Below, in pieces: positions 56,215 through 64,000 of a stretch of 64,000 nt of DNA (positions are counted from its first letter, which is position 1; each line of letters begins with the position of its first letter). The notes below the pieces were generated by a model. That model saw only the letters and a program-made list of their open reading frames with translations, had not been told where the DNA came from and did no database searches. The stretch covers positions 698,739 to 762,738 of the forward strand of contig NZ_BMDA01000001.1 of the NCBI RefSeq assembly GCF_014635545.1. Reading direction: 5' to 3'. Made by a program: the position numbers and the translations under genes. The DNA is from Acinetobacter courvalinii (lineage in GTDB: Bacteria; Pseudomonadota; Gammaproteobacteria; Pseudomonadales; Moraxellaceae).

Positions 56215-57662
56215 GTTCAAAGCTAAATCAAAGCTATTTAATTCAAAATGCCCATGCCATTTTAACGGGTTTATCTGGAGAGGCTGCACGTGCTTCATCC
56301 ACTGATATCCGTATCCAGTCAGGTAAGATTATCGAAATAGGTCGGTTAAATGCTCAGCCGAATGAACAGGTGATTGATGCTAAAGATTGTGTAATTTACC
56401 CGGCATGGGTGAATACCCATCATCATTTATTTCAGTCCTTGTTAAAGGGTGAGCCACAAGGTTTAAATCAAAATCTGACCTCATGGCTTGCCAGTACGCC
56501 ATATCGGTTCCGTGGTGCATTCGATGAAGCAACTTTTCGGGTTGCAGTGCGGATTGGTCTTGTCGAGCTATTACGTTCGGGGTGTGCAACGGTAGCCGAC
56601 CATCATTATTTGTATTGGCCCAAGATGCCGTTTGATGGCGCTGCGATTTTATTTGATGAAGCCGAAAAACTGGGCATGCGCTTTGTGTTGTGTCGTGGTG
56701 GTGCAACACTTACACGTGGTTTGGAAAGTGAGCTACCTCAAGCCCTGCGTCCAGAGAAATTTGAAGACTATATGGCGGATATTGAGCGTTTGGTGCAGCA
56801 CTATCATCAACCAGATTCAAAAGCTTTTCGAAAAATCGTGATGGCACCGACTTCAACTTTGCATTCGACTACAGCACAGCAATTACAGGAAAGTGCCAAA
56901 ATCGCAAGACAATTGGGGATCCGGATGCATAGTCATTTATCCGAAACAGTGGATTATCTGGATGCTGCACGCGCCAAGTTTGGTATGACACCAGTCCAGT
57001 TCTGTGCCGAGCAGGACTGGATTGGCAGTGATGTCTGGTTTGCCCATCTGGTGAAATTATTACCCGAAGAAATTCAGTTGCTGGGACAAACTCAGACAGG
57101 CATTGCACATTGCCCGCAGAGTAACGCCCGTTTGGGGAGTGGTATTGCCGATCTGGTTGCTTTGGAACAGGCAGGCATGATGATTTCGATTGGGGTAGAT
57201 GGTGCGGGTTCTAATGAAGCCGCAGATATGTTGTCTGAAACCCATGCTGCTTGGTTATTACAACGAGCCAGAAAGGGCATGTTAGCCAAGCCACAATATG
57301 AGGGTGGGCAATTTGAAGGGGGAGCAGATGCTGCTAGTATTGAGGATGTAATCCGTTGGGGAACGGTGGGGGGAGCCAAGATTTTAGGGCTTGATCAAGT
57401 CGGGACAATCGAGGTGGGGCAACAGGCTGACTTGGTCATTTATCAGTTAGATGATCCTCGTTATTTTGGATTACATGATATGGCGATTGGACCTGTGGCA
57501 AGTGGTGGACGCGCGCATATTAAGGCGATGTTTGTAGCAGGGAAAATGGTGATGGAAAATGATCAGGTTCCTGATCTGGATATGATGGAGTTGGCTTGGC
57601 AAGCAAAGCAAGCGGTGAAGCTGTTACAACAGCGCAGTATGGATATGGCAAAAATAGCCTAA
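56211..57662 (+). CDS. Amidohydrolase, 8-oxoguanine-deaminase/AtzB-like
   Basis: A 483-residue metal-dependent deaminase of the ATZ/TRZ group. The metal ligands are NTHHHLFQS (about residue 67), a His in MHSHLSE (about 240), a further His in VWFAHLVKL and the Asp in SIGVDGAGSNEAADM (about 328). HCPQSNARLGSGIAD is the common substrate loop. This arrangement matches 8-oxoguanine deaminases and hydroxyatrazine hydrolases. Located at the end of an ABC importer operon in a purine cluster, it probably deaminates an imported purine or pterin. The exact substrate needs assay. Confidence 0.88.
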   Translation: MSSKLNQSYLIQNAHAILTGLSGEAARASSTDIRIQSGKIIEIGRLNAQPNEQVIDAKDCVIYPAWVNTHHHLFQSLLKGEPQGLNQNLTSWLASTPYRFRGAFDEATFRVAVRIGLVELLRSGCATVADHHYLYWPKMPFDGAAILFDEAEKLGMRFVLCRGGATLTRGLESELPQALRPEKFEDYMADIERLVQHYHQPDSKAFRKIVMAPTSTLHSTTAQQLQESAKIARQLGIRMHSHLSETVDYLDAARAKFGMTPVQFCAEQDWIGSDVWFAHLVKLLPEEIQLLGQTQTGIAHCPQSNARLGSGIADLVALEQAGMMISIGVDGAGSNEAADMLSETHAAWLLQRARKGMLAKPQYEGGQFEGGADAASIEDVIRWGTVGGAKILGLDQVGTIEVGQQADLVIYQLDDPRYFGLHDMAIGPVASGGRAHIKAMFVAGKMVMENDQVPDLDMMELAWQAKQAVKLLQQRSMDMAKIA

Positions 57663-57814
57663 GCCAAAGTTGAGATATCGTAGCATGAGATACCTAGCGC
57701 ATTCGTTGGTATCTTTAAAGTGATCATTCAGCTAACTTGTTGCGCCTATTGTTACTGTAGTTGTTAGATTGGAATTTATATAGACAAGATCCAAGGTTTA
57801 ATCGTTCATCAAAT

Positions 57815-57846
57815 GCGCATTGCAATACTGAGCTATTGCAATGCGC
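57815..57846. terminator. 13-bp perfect inverted repeat between convergent genes
   Basis: GCGCATTGCAATA (57815-57827) and TATTGCAATGCGC (57834-57846) pair perfectly around the loop CTGAGC. It lies between the amidohydrolase gene (+) and the OmpA gene (-). No long T-run follows on either strand, so termination is possible but not certain. Confidence 0.6.
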
Positions 57847-57887
57847 TTACGAGCATAAAACATGACCATTGTTGCCTGCTGGCATCA

Positions 57888-59066
57888 TCAAGTGCGCACG
57901 AAGATTTCCACCCGTCGGTTCAACTGTCTGCCGGCGGGGTTGTCTTGGCCACTGACCTCGTTGGGCGCTACAGGCTGCGACTCGCCGTAACCATGTGTAC
58001 TGGCGGCAGCTGCGGCACCACGCTGTCGCAATGCCATACCCACTGATTTGGCACGGCGATCGGACAAATCCAGATTGTAGGCGTCACTGCCCTTGGCATC
58101 GGTATGACCGCGAATTTCTATTGCCTTGGCTGGTACTTTCTGCAAGGCCATGGCCAAGCTGTCCAGCACCTTCGCTGCGTCAGGACGTATATTCGTCTTG
58201 TCGAAATCGAACAACACCTGATCATTGAGAGTGATGATGAACCCGCATGGCGCGCCTGATGGAGCGAATTTTTTTAACGGCGGAAACTTGCCAGCTGGCG
58301 CGACCTTGGGAATTGGTGCCATTTTCACTTGACGTGCTGGTGTACCTATGCTGCCGCTGCCTTTACCATCGTTGCTCACCAACCCGTGTGGGCCGTTCCA
58401 GGTACCGCTGCCATCGGCATTGATAGTGACAATGCCTTGCGGACCGTTCCAACTACCTGAACCATCACCTTCGTTGCGAATCACACCATGTTCACCGTTC
58501 CAGGTGCCACCACCTTTGCCGTCCAGCACGATGATGCCGTACTTGCCGTTATACGTGCCCGAACCGTCGGCCTCGACCGAGATGATCCCATCGTCAGCAC
58601 CACCGTCGCCATTACCGTTGATTGTACCACTACCGTCTGCGTTGATGACGATGACGCCGCCTTCATAGTTGGCGGTGCCACTGCCATCTGCGTTGATATG
58701 GAAGATGCCTTCATTACCGTTGCGCGATAGATTGCCTTGCGCATCCATGCTGGTGATGCCTGCATCATTGAGTAATGCGCCGTCGGTCGCACAGTGAGCG
58801 GGCTTAACGCTGATACCAGCAACTGGATCAATGATGTCTTGCATTGATGCTTCCAGTGCTCGCTGGGCCGGGCCAATGCCGATGATCTCTGGCACAACGA
58901 TTTGCGGGATCACGGGGAAGTCGACATCCCCGGCGGACTTGGCTGCGACTTTGGCAGTTTTCGCAGTCGCATCATTGGTCTTTTCCTCGTCAGCCGAGGG
59001 TGACTTCGTGCAGGAGCAAGCGAGCAATGCTATTCCCAGCACCATGAACCTGTTCATTGAAAACAT
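57888..59066 (-). CDS. OmpA-family lipoprotein with Asp/Gly repeats
   Basis: A 392-residue envelope protein. The N-terminus is a lipoprotein signal (VLGIALLACSC, with the lipidated Cys near residue 19). Residues about 100-235 are an imperfect repeat of about 17-25 residues built on NADGSGTANYEGGVIVI, EADGSGTYNGKYGIIVL and NADGSGTWNGPHGLV. This part is probably a stacked beta-solenoid. Residues about 275-392 are the OmpA peptidoglycan-binding domain (VLFDFDKTNIRPDAAKVLDS, EIRGHTDAKGSD, DLSDRRAKSV, LNRRVEIFV). It links the outer membrane to peptidoglycan. Its GC-rich codons differ sharply from both neighbours, a sign of recent acquisition. Confidence 0.88.
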   Translation of the reverse strand: MFSMNRFMVLGIALLACSCTKSPSADEEKTNDATAKTAKVAAKSAGDVDFPVIPQIVVPEIIGIGPAQRALEASMQDIIDPVAGISVKPAHCATDGALLNDAGITSMDAQGNLSRNGNEGIFHINADGSGTANYEGGVIVINADGSGTINGNGDGGADDGIISVEADGSGTYNGKYGIIVLDGKGGGTWNGEHGVIRNEGDGSGSWNGPQGIVTINADGSGTWNGPHGLVSNDGKGSGSIGTPARQVKMAPIPKVAPAGKFPPLKKFAPSGAPCGFIITLNDQVLFDFDKTNIRPDAAKVLDSLAMALQKVPAKAIEIRGHTDAKGSDAYNLDLSDRRAKSVGMALRQRGAAAAASTHGYGESQPVAPNEVSGQDNPAGRQLNRRVEIFVRT

Positions 59067-59205
59067 GTCTAATTACTCTACTTATATGTTGACCGAGTTT
59101 TGTTTTAATTAAGTCGCTTTAAATCCTTCAAATGCCTATGTTGCTTAATAAAAATCACGTGTACAACTCCACAACAAGATGATGTAGTTGTTTTATTAAG
59201 ATCAT

Positions 59206-59451
59206 TTATTTACTCTTGAGCGAAAAATAGGCGAAGACAAGCACCGCTAGTCCGAACAGAAGTCGCGCGATCCAAGGTGTGACCAGCCAAGCGCCGAGTG
59301 CCATGATGGCGCGGCTCAAGACATGCGGTGATTGCAATGCCCCTGGCTCGGGCGTGTGACGTTGGGTCTGCAGCGGATAACCGCAATGCGGGCAGGAGTT
59401 GGCTTGGGTCGAAACCTGACTGCTGCATTCGGGGCATGAAATAAGCGCCAT
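59206..59451 (-). CDS. Small zinc-ribbon membrane protein
   Basis: An 81-residue protein. CPEC (residues 6-9) and CPHCG (20-24) form a zinc ribbon. A hydrophobic helix follows at about residues 55-77 (WIARLLFGLAVLVFAYFSL). It shares the GC-rich composition of the OmpA lipoprotein gene 139 bases away on the same strand, so the two probably arrived together. AAGGAAG stands before the start. Confidence 0.8.
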   Translation of the reverse strand: MALISCPECSSQVSTQANSCPHCGYPLQTQRHTPEPGALQSPHVLSRAIMALGAWLVTPWIARLLFGLAVLVFAYFSLKSK

Positions 59452-59713
59452 AAGTGTTCTTCCTTTTAAGTTATTTTCCCTTTGGGCATTAAGAAATGCC
59501 GTATAGACACTGTTGTCGATTCGCTATCAGGTCATAAAATTGTATCAGCTAAAAGATTGGAGAATTCTTCCGAATCACCCATTTTATTTAACAGAATAGG
59601 TTGTTTCGGCTGAGTTGAGGGGGTTGCCAATTGCTTTGCTGTTCTCTAGTAAGGTAGATAAATAAATCATTTAAGGCAATAGATCATTTAAGGCATTCAA
59701 CATCTGGCTAATT

Positions 59714-60268
59714 TTATATGGGTGCAACGGTATAATGTAATTCAACCATACCTTCACCCATATGATGAACGGAGATTAATTTAAGCGTTGGCGCAAGTAC
59801 TCGTCGGGGAAATAGTACTTTTCCTTTTGCAAGGGTGACTGAACCAATTTGTATAATAAGTTCATCAAGTAAATTGGCATCGTAGAACTGTCCAGCCAAT
59901 TCTCCACCACCTACAACCCAGATATTCTTGTTCCCGATGATGGATTGTATTTCAGCATAAACTGGAGTGATGTCTCCTTGTACAAAATGGATATTTGCTC
60001 CTTCAATTAGGGGCAGTTTACGGCTGGAAAACACCCAGGCTGGCTGGGTATAGGGCCAAGGTGAACCTGTTTCGGCAGCAACTTGCTCTGCGTTATTCAA
60101 TATCCATTCATAAGTTGCTGAGCCCATGACCAAAGCACCAATATTTGCAATAAAGGTTGGATAACTTGAGTTATCTAGTCCGCCTAATGTAAATAACCAT
60201 TCTAAAGAATCGTCTTCGGTCGCAATAAATCCGTCTAGGCTACTCGCTGCAAAATATTGTACTTTCAT
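59714..60268 (-). CDS. Dihydrofolate-reductase-like protein (RibD C-terminal family)
   Basis: A 184-residue protein of the RibD C-terminal/DHFR fold. YFAASSLDGFIATEDDSLEWL and NIWVVGGGELAGQFYDANLLDE are typical of the stand-alone group. Members are probable NADPH-dependent reductases of folate or pterin-like compounds with unknown substrates. ATG 60268 with AAGGAG about 10 bases upstream is preferred to the in-frame ATG 60277. Its AT-rich codons and lack of operon partners do not tie it to the purine genes, although a pterin substrate would be in keeping. Confidence 0.85.
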   Translation of the reverse strand: MKVQYFAASSLDGFIATEDDSLEWLFTLGGLDNSSYPTFIANIGALVMGSATYEWILNNAEQVAAETGSPWPYTQPAWVFSSRKLPLIEGANIHFVQGDITPVYAEIQSIIGNKNIWVVGGGELAGQFYDANLLDELIIQIGSVTLAKGKVLFPRRVLAPTLKLISVHHMGEGMVELHYTVAPI

Positions 60269-60368
60269 TCTGATCATCTCCTTATTCTAAAGGAGTAGCT
60301 TAAAGCTTATTTTCTTTGGATAAATTATTTAAATCGGATATACGACACTTTAGGACGCTTTAATAAAC

Positions 60369-61319
60369 TTAAGCTTGAAAAGGATGATATCTATACCAAT
60401 GCTCAGCAATTTGCTGACGGGTACAAATCCAGACCCGATCATGATTTTGTACATAATCCAAGAAGCGTTGTAACGCCTTAAAGCGGGCAGGACGTCCTAA
60501 AATGCGGCAATGCATACCAATCGAAAGCATTTTCGGACGAGTTGCTCCTTCCGCGTACAAGACATCAAAAGCATCTTTTAAATATTCAAAAAAATCCTCA
60601 CTACGATTAAAACCCGTAGGAGATGCAAATTTCATATCGTTGGTATCAAGTGTATAAGGAATAATTAAATGCGGACGGATTGCACCCGCTGCATTGCGGA
60701 GTGTTGTCCAAAAGGGTAAATCATCGCCATAATAATCACTGTCATATTGCACCTGATCATATTCCGCCAATAATTGACGGGTATTCGGGCTATCACGGCC
60801 TGTATACCAGCCTGTCGGCATTTCACCAAACAAATCTTTAAGGATGTGCATGGCTTCATCCATATGTTGTTTCTCGGTTTCAATATCCATATTTTGATAA
60901 TGAATCCAGCGTAAGCCATGTGAGACTACATCATAGTTGTATTGTTTGATGGCTTCGATCACCAGCGGATTACGTTGTAAAGCCATCGCAACGGCAAAAA
61001 TGGTCATGGGCAATTGGCGCTTGGCAAACTCCTGCTGAATGCGCCAGAAACCGACCCGTGAACCATATTCATAAATCGAGTCCATTGAAAGGTGCCGTGC
61101 TGGATAACTTTCTGCGCCACTGATTTCAGATAAGAACTGTTCCGAACCTTCATCGCCATGCAGAATATGTTTTTCACCCCCTTCTTCATAATTCAGTACA
61201 AACTGCACCGCGATTTTCGCTTGATTGGGCCATTGGGCATGGGGCGGTTGATCGGCATAACCGACCATATCGCGTGGATAATCTGCTGTTAAATGAGCGT
61301 CTGTACTGGACCAAACCAT
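60369..61319 (-). CDS. puuE: PuuE-type allantoinase (polysaccharide-deacetylase fold)
   Basis: A 316-residue metal-independent allantoinase that hydrolyses allantoin to allantoate. ADYPRDMVGYADQPP, FVLNYEEGGEKHILHGDEG and YEYGSRVGFWRI match PuuE of Pseudomonas. SHGLRWIHYQNMD and GWYTGRDSPNTRQLL follow as in the family. ATG 61319 gives the family length; a GTG at 61355 would add 12 residues. It supplies the step missing between uraD and alc, although it lies 10 kb away. Confidence 0.93.
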   Translation of the reverse strand: MVWSSTDAHLTADYPRDMVGYADQPPHAQWPNQAKIAVQFVLNYEEGGEKHILHGDEGSEQFLSEISGAESYPARHLSMDSIYEYGSRVGFWRIQQEFAKRQLPMTIFAVAMALQRNPLVIEAIKQYNYDVVSHGLRWIHYQNMDIETEKQHMDEAMHILKDLFGEMPTGWYTGRDSPNTRQLLAEYDQVQYDSDYYGDDLPFWTTLRNAAGAIRPHLIIPYTLDTNDMKFASPTGFNRSEDFFEYLKDAFDVLYAEGATRPKMLSIGMHCRILGRPARFKALQRFLDYVQNHDRVWICTRQQIAEHWYRYHPFQA

Positions 61320-61447
61320 AGCAATGCCTGAATCGTGAAAAAGGTGAATCTTCACATCAACTTACCCGATTAAATCTTCGGGTGTCAAATATTATATTGA
61401 TTTAAATCAATGGCTTGTGTGTTTTATTTTGGTGCAAAAATACAGTT

Positions 61448-62383
61448 TTATTGATGAATATTGTTTTGCATGCGCGATTTTAGTGCCTCCATCTCGATAA
61501 TGATTTGATTCATCATGATTTGCGCAATCCGAGAAAGTTGCCGTTTTGGTGCAGTACAAAGTGCGACCGTAATCGGATGAAGGCCGTGGTCATTGATTGT
61601 TCTAAACTCAAACGCACCATTTTCAATATATGGGGCTGCATCTAGATAACTCATGATGCTGATGCCTAAGTTTTGCTTAAGCAATGAGACCATCATGCGG
61701 ATATCATTACATTCGATGGTGTGTGCTGGGTTGAAGTCATGCTTTTTATAGAGTGCATGCACATGATCATGAATAACCAAAGGCTCGGCAGCAACAATAT
61801 GATTGAACTCCAGCGTATCGGAAAAGTAGATTTTTTCTTTATGGGCTAAAGCATGCTGTTTGGGAATCACGAAACCCAAGGGCATTTCAATAAAGGTACT
61901 GATCTGTAATTGGTGCTGATGTTTGGGATTCAGTATCAAGCCAAAGTCGAGTTCAGCATTGATTACCAGATCAGCAATACGCTCACTGTCCAAGACCCGA
62001 AGCTTAAAATTAATCCATGGATATTGCTGAGCAATCGACTGCATCACAATACTGACAAAACTTTCACTGAGCGCTGAAATCATTCCAAAATCAATGGAAC
62101 CGCGCTGTAAACCCTGGATTTCATTTAAACGCTTTTGCGTAGCTTGAAACTCTTTTTGCCAGCTACGTAGATCGGCATAGAGTAATTCACCAGCCAAGGT
62201 CAGCTTGAGTCCATTGGGCAAACGTTCAAATAAAGCAATACCGAGTTCTTCTTCTGCCAAAACGATTTGTCGATGTACAGCGGAGACAGAAATAAAAAGT
62301 TGATCGGCCGCTTTTCTTAAACTACCTGTTTTGGCAACGGCAATAAAATAATCTGCAAAACGTGAAAACGGCAGTGCCATCAT
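61448..62383 (-). CDS. LysR-family regulator, HpxR-like by position
   Basis: A 311-residue LysR regulator. The HTH is in residues about 8-65 (FIAVAKTGSLRKAADQLFIS, VHRQIVLAEEELG). The effector domain follows (IDFGMISALSESFVSIVMQSI). It is divergent from a Rieske oxygenase gene across 161 bases. In Klebsiella a LysR gene (hpxR) is divergent from hpxDE, which makes this a likely counterpart. The effector is unknown. Confidence 0.85.
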   Translation of the reverse strand: MMALPFSRFADYFIAVAKTGSLRKAADQLFISVSAVHRQIVLAEEELGIALFERLPNGLKLTLAGELLYADLRSWQKEFQATQKRLNEIQGLQRGSIDFGMISALSESFVSIVMQSIAQQYPWINFKLRVLDSERIADLVINAELDFGLILNPKHQHQLQISTFIEMPLGFVIPKQHALAHKEKIYFSDTLEFNHIVAAEPLVIHDHVHALYKKHDFNPAHTIECNDIRMMVSLLKQNLGISIMSYLDAAPYIENGAFEFRTINDHGLHPITVALCTAPKRQLSRIAQIMMNQIIIEMEALKSRMQNNIHQ

Positions 62384-62439
62384 AGGTTCTCAATATAAAA
62401 ACTGATGCAGATGCAAAAGCAATTTTAGTGCCCAGTCTG

Positions 62440-62476
62440 TTCTAATTTTTAGAATGATGCATATAAATCATTCTAA
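62440..62476. promoter_or_regulatory. Putative LysR operator between the regulator and Rieske genes
   Basis: TTCTAATTTTTAGAA (62440-62454) is a perfect palindrome around TTT. A further half-site ATTCTAA occurs at 62470-62476. The arrangement of one dyad plus an extra half-site between divergent genes is typical of LysR control. Confidence 0.5.
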
Positions 62477-62544
62477 TAGACGGAAATATCGATCTATTCC
62501 ACACTGCAAACAATAGAGAAAATACTCAAGAACGAGCACAGGAT

Positions 62545-63600
62545 ATGAACGCAATTCCATTCATCAATCTTCCCAACAAGCCATGCCATAGCCAATTTGA
62601 TGATCAGGACTGGCAGATTCTTGCGCAGCATTGGTATCCCGTTGCACGTATCGAAGATGTGAGCAGTAAACCTCAGCAAGTCACCTTACTGGATATGAAT
62701 CTAGCTTTGTATAAGACCGAAACAGGGCAGATTCATTTAGCTCGGGATATTTGCCCGCATCGCGGTGTGCCTTTGAGTAAAGGCTGGGTTGAAGGAGACA
62801 CTTTGATTTGTCCTTATCATGGACTTCATTTTAATGAAGACGGCAAATGCTCTAAAATCCCAGCGCAACCTGATTTAACTCATATCTCAGAGCGCTTTTC
62901 TCTGACCAAGTTTCCTGTGGTTTTAAAATATGGATTGGTCTGGACTAGCATTTTGGGCAGAGATGAAAGTTTGGCGAATTTTCCTGTGTTAGACACATGG
63001 GAGAGTGAGACACATCAAGCCATTTTGCCGCCTTCTGTGGATATTGCAGGTTCAAGTGGTCGTCAACTGGAAGGCTTTATTGATGTGGCACACTTTGCTT
63101 GGGTGCATCATCAGGCCTTTGCCGATCGACATAATCCTGTGGTACCTAAATATTCGACTGAACGTACCGATTATGGTTTGCATACAAACTACATTAGTAA
63201 TGTCAGCAATTATCCGCATGGCATACAGCATTTAGCACCTGATGATTTTTTATGGGAGCGGATCTTTGATGTTTATCCGCCATTTTCAGCAATGTTAACC
63301 ATTCACTTTCCGAATGACGGGGTGCTCAAGATTTTAAATGCCTGTTGTCCCGTCTCACATAACAAGACTCGTTTATTTGTACCGTTAACCCGCAATTTTG
63401 ATACCACGGGTGATTTACAGGCCGTGTATGATTTTAATGCACAGATTTTTGCGGAGGATCAGGAGATGGTGGAGGCACAAAAGCCAGAAGAATTACCTTT
63501 AGATATGAGTATGGAAGCACATTTTGAAGCAGACCGTTCTTCGGCCATGTATCGCCGTATCTTGGCTGAATGGGGTTTAAGCAAACGATATACGGTGTAG
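62545..63600 (+). CDS. Rieske non-heme iron oxygenase, HpxD-like
   Basis: A 351-residue oxygenase. The Rieske ligands are in CPHRGVP (about residue 74) and CPYHGLHF (about 93). The catalytic domain has the iron site in EGFIDVAHFAWVHHQAF (about 174-190): Asp in FIDVAHF and two His nearby, instead of the standard D-N-x-x-D-x-x-H. This VanA-like subgroup has aromatic, purine and other substrates. Next to a divergent LysR gene and puuE it resembles HpxD of Klebsiella, the oxygenase that hydroxylates hypoxanthine. No HpxE-like reductase lies beside it, so the reductase must be elsewhere. The assignment to hypoxanthine is inference. Confidence 0.8.
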   Translation: MNAIPFINLPNKPCHSQFDDQDWQILAQHWYPVARIEDVSSKPQQVTLLDMNLALYKTETGQIHLARDICPHRGVPLSKGWVEGDTLICPYHGLHFNEDGKCSKIPAQPDLTHISERFSLTKFPVVLKYGLVWTSILGRDESLANFPVLDTWESETHQAILPPSVDIAGSSGRQLEGFIDVAHFAWVHHQAFADRHNPVVPKYSTERTDYGLHTNYISNVSNYPHGIQHLAPDDFLWERIFDVYPPFSAMLTIHFPNDGVLKILNACCPVSHNKTRLFVPLTRNFDTTGDLQAVYDFNAQIFAEDQEMVEAQKPEELPLDMSMEAHFEADRSSAMYRRILAEWGLSKRYTV

Positions 63601-63671
63601 GGCGCAATCAATTTGGTGGTTCAAACGGTGATTTGGGTACTATTTCGTCTAAATTGTTTATTTGTATAGGC

Positions 63672-63683
63672 TTGTATATACAA
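63672..63683. promoter_or_regulatory. Putative HutC operator
   Basis: TTGTATATACAA is a 12-base palindrome 55 bases upstream of hutC, with additional half-site-like TTGTATA (63662-63668) nearby. It matches the TGTATATACA-like core recognised by HutC in other proteobacteria. Confidence 0.6.
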
Positions 63684-63737
63684 TTTGCCTTAATTCAATA
63701 TACAATGACTTAGAATATTTAGTATGAGTTTTAGCCA

Positions 63738-64000
63738 ATGTCAAGAGCGACAAAGCAAAACGATTTAGATTTGTCCTTAGAAGAAGATAGTCCGGTTCCT
63801 TTGTATCTTCGTGTGAAACAAATGATTTCACAAAAGATTTATGAGGGAAGCTGGACTGTTAATAAAAAGATTCCTTCAGAAAGTGAATTGGTCAATTTAC
63901 TAGGCTGTAGTCGCATGACGGTGAATCGGGCTTTACGCGAGCTCACCAGTGAAGGTTTATTGGTGCGTATTCAGGGTGTCGGTTCTTTTGTTGCAGAAGG
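63738..64000 (+). CDS. hutC: Histidine-utilisation repressor HutC, N-terminal part
   Basis: The first 87 residues of a GntR/HutC repressor; the gene runs off the window. VPLYLRVKQMISQKIYEGSW, KIPSESELVNLLGCSRMTVN and RALRELTSEGLLVRIQGVGS are the full winged helix and correspond closely to HutC. The substrate is urocanate in the family. A TTGTATATACAA dyad in the upstream gap suggests autoregulation. The hut structural genes should lie just beyond the window. Confidence 0.9.
   Translation, partial: MSRATKQNDLDLSLEEDSPVPLYLRVKQMISQKIYEGSWTVNKKIPSESELVNLLGCSRMTVNRALRELTSEGLLVRIQGVGSFVAE

Noticed and set aside
58348-58897. Open frames on both strands inside the OmpA lipoprotein gene
   Set aside because: They arise from its GC-rich repeats (Pro/Leu/Ser-rich translations) and are shadows.

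Overview
The window looks like chromosomal DNA of an Acinetobacter species. The main evidence is one operon, pcaIJFBDKCHG-quiBCXA, with a divergent pcaU. This gene order is the one I know from A. baylyi and its relatives. Moderate-to-low GC and the carnitine, aspartate and urate gene sets fit the same genus. I see no rRNA, tRNA, CRISPR array, complete insertion sequence or prophage.

Layout. 0-1.9 kb: end of an ankyrin-repeat gene, a purine/pyrimidine-type deaminase and an MFS permease. 2.0-11.8 kb: an orphan type VI secretion cargo locus with a long VgrG, a giant Rhs protein with a variable C-terminal domain, an AT-rich lipoprotein that is probably its immunity protein, a frameshifted rhs remnant and an RDD membrane protein. 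11.9-14.0 kb: a porin and a convergent EamA transporter. 14.1-22.7 kb: a carnitine island with a LysR regulator, D-malate dehydrogenase, BCCT carrier, alpha/beta hydrolase, Rieske oxygenase CntA, malic semialdehyde dehydrogenase and reductase CntB. 22.7-26.1 kb: aspT-asdA, an aspartate/alanine antiporter with aspartate 4-decarboxylase. 26.6-42.0 kb: pcaU and the protocatechuate/quinate operon. This takes quinate and shikimate through periplasmic dehydrogenation and dehydration to protocatechuate, then through the beta-ketoadipate pathway to succinyl-CoA and acetyl-CoA.

42.2-63.6 kb is a purine-degradation supercluster. It holds uraD, uraH, an NCS2 permease and a porin, with hpxO (urate hydroxylase), a GntR regulator, allantoicase and ureidoglycolate lyase. 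Further on are an IPNS-like 2OG-Fe(II) oxygenase, an ABC importer with an 8-oxoguanine-deaminase-like amidohydrolase, a PuuE-type allantoinase, and a LysR/Rieske pair resembling hpxR/hpxD (hypoxanthine hydroxylation). Three GGTCnnACC dyads lie in front of uraD, hpxO and alc and suggest a GntR regulon. The cluster is interrupted by a small patch with gene remnants and an SUKH-like gene (52.4-53.5 kb) and by a GC-rich insertion (57.8-59.5 kb) carrying an OmpA lipoprotein with Gly/Asp repeats. The window ends inside hutC, which has a TTGTATATACAA operator in front of it.

Most worth a second look: the Rhs tip with its lipoprotein partner; the hpxD-like Rieske gene with no reductase beside it; the 2OG oxygenase/ABC/amidohydrolase module; the GntR operator set; and two copies of a roughly 107-bp structured repeat flanking the GntR-alc pair. 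All calls come from reading the sequence. No database search was run.
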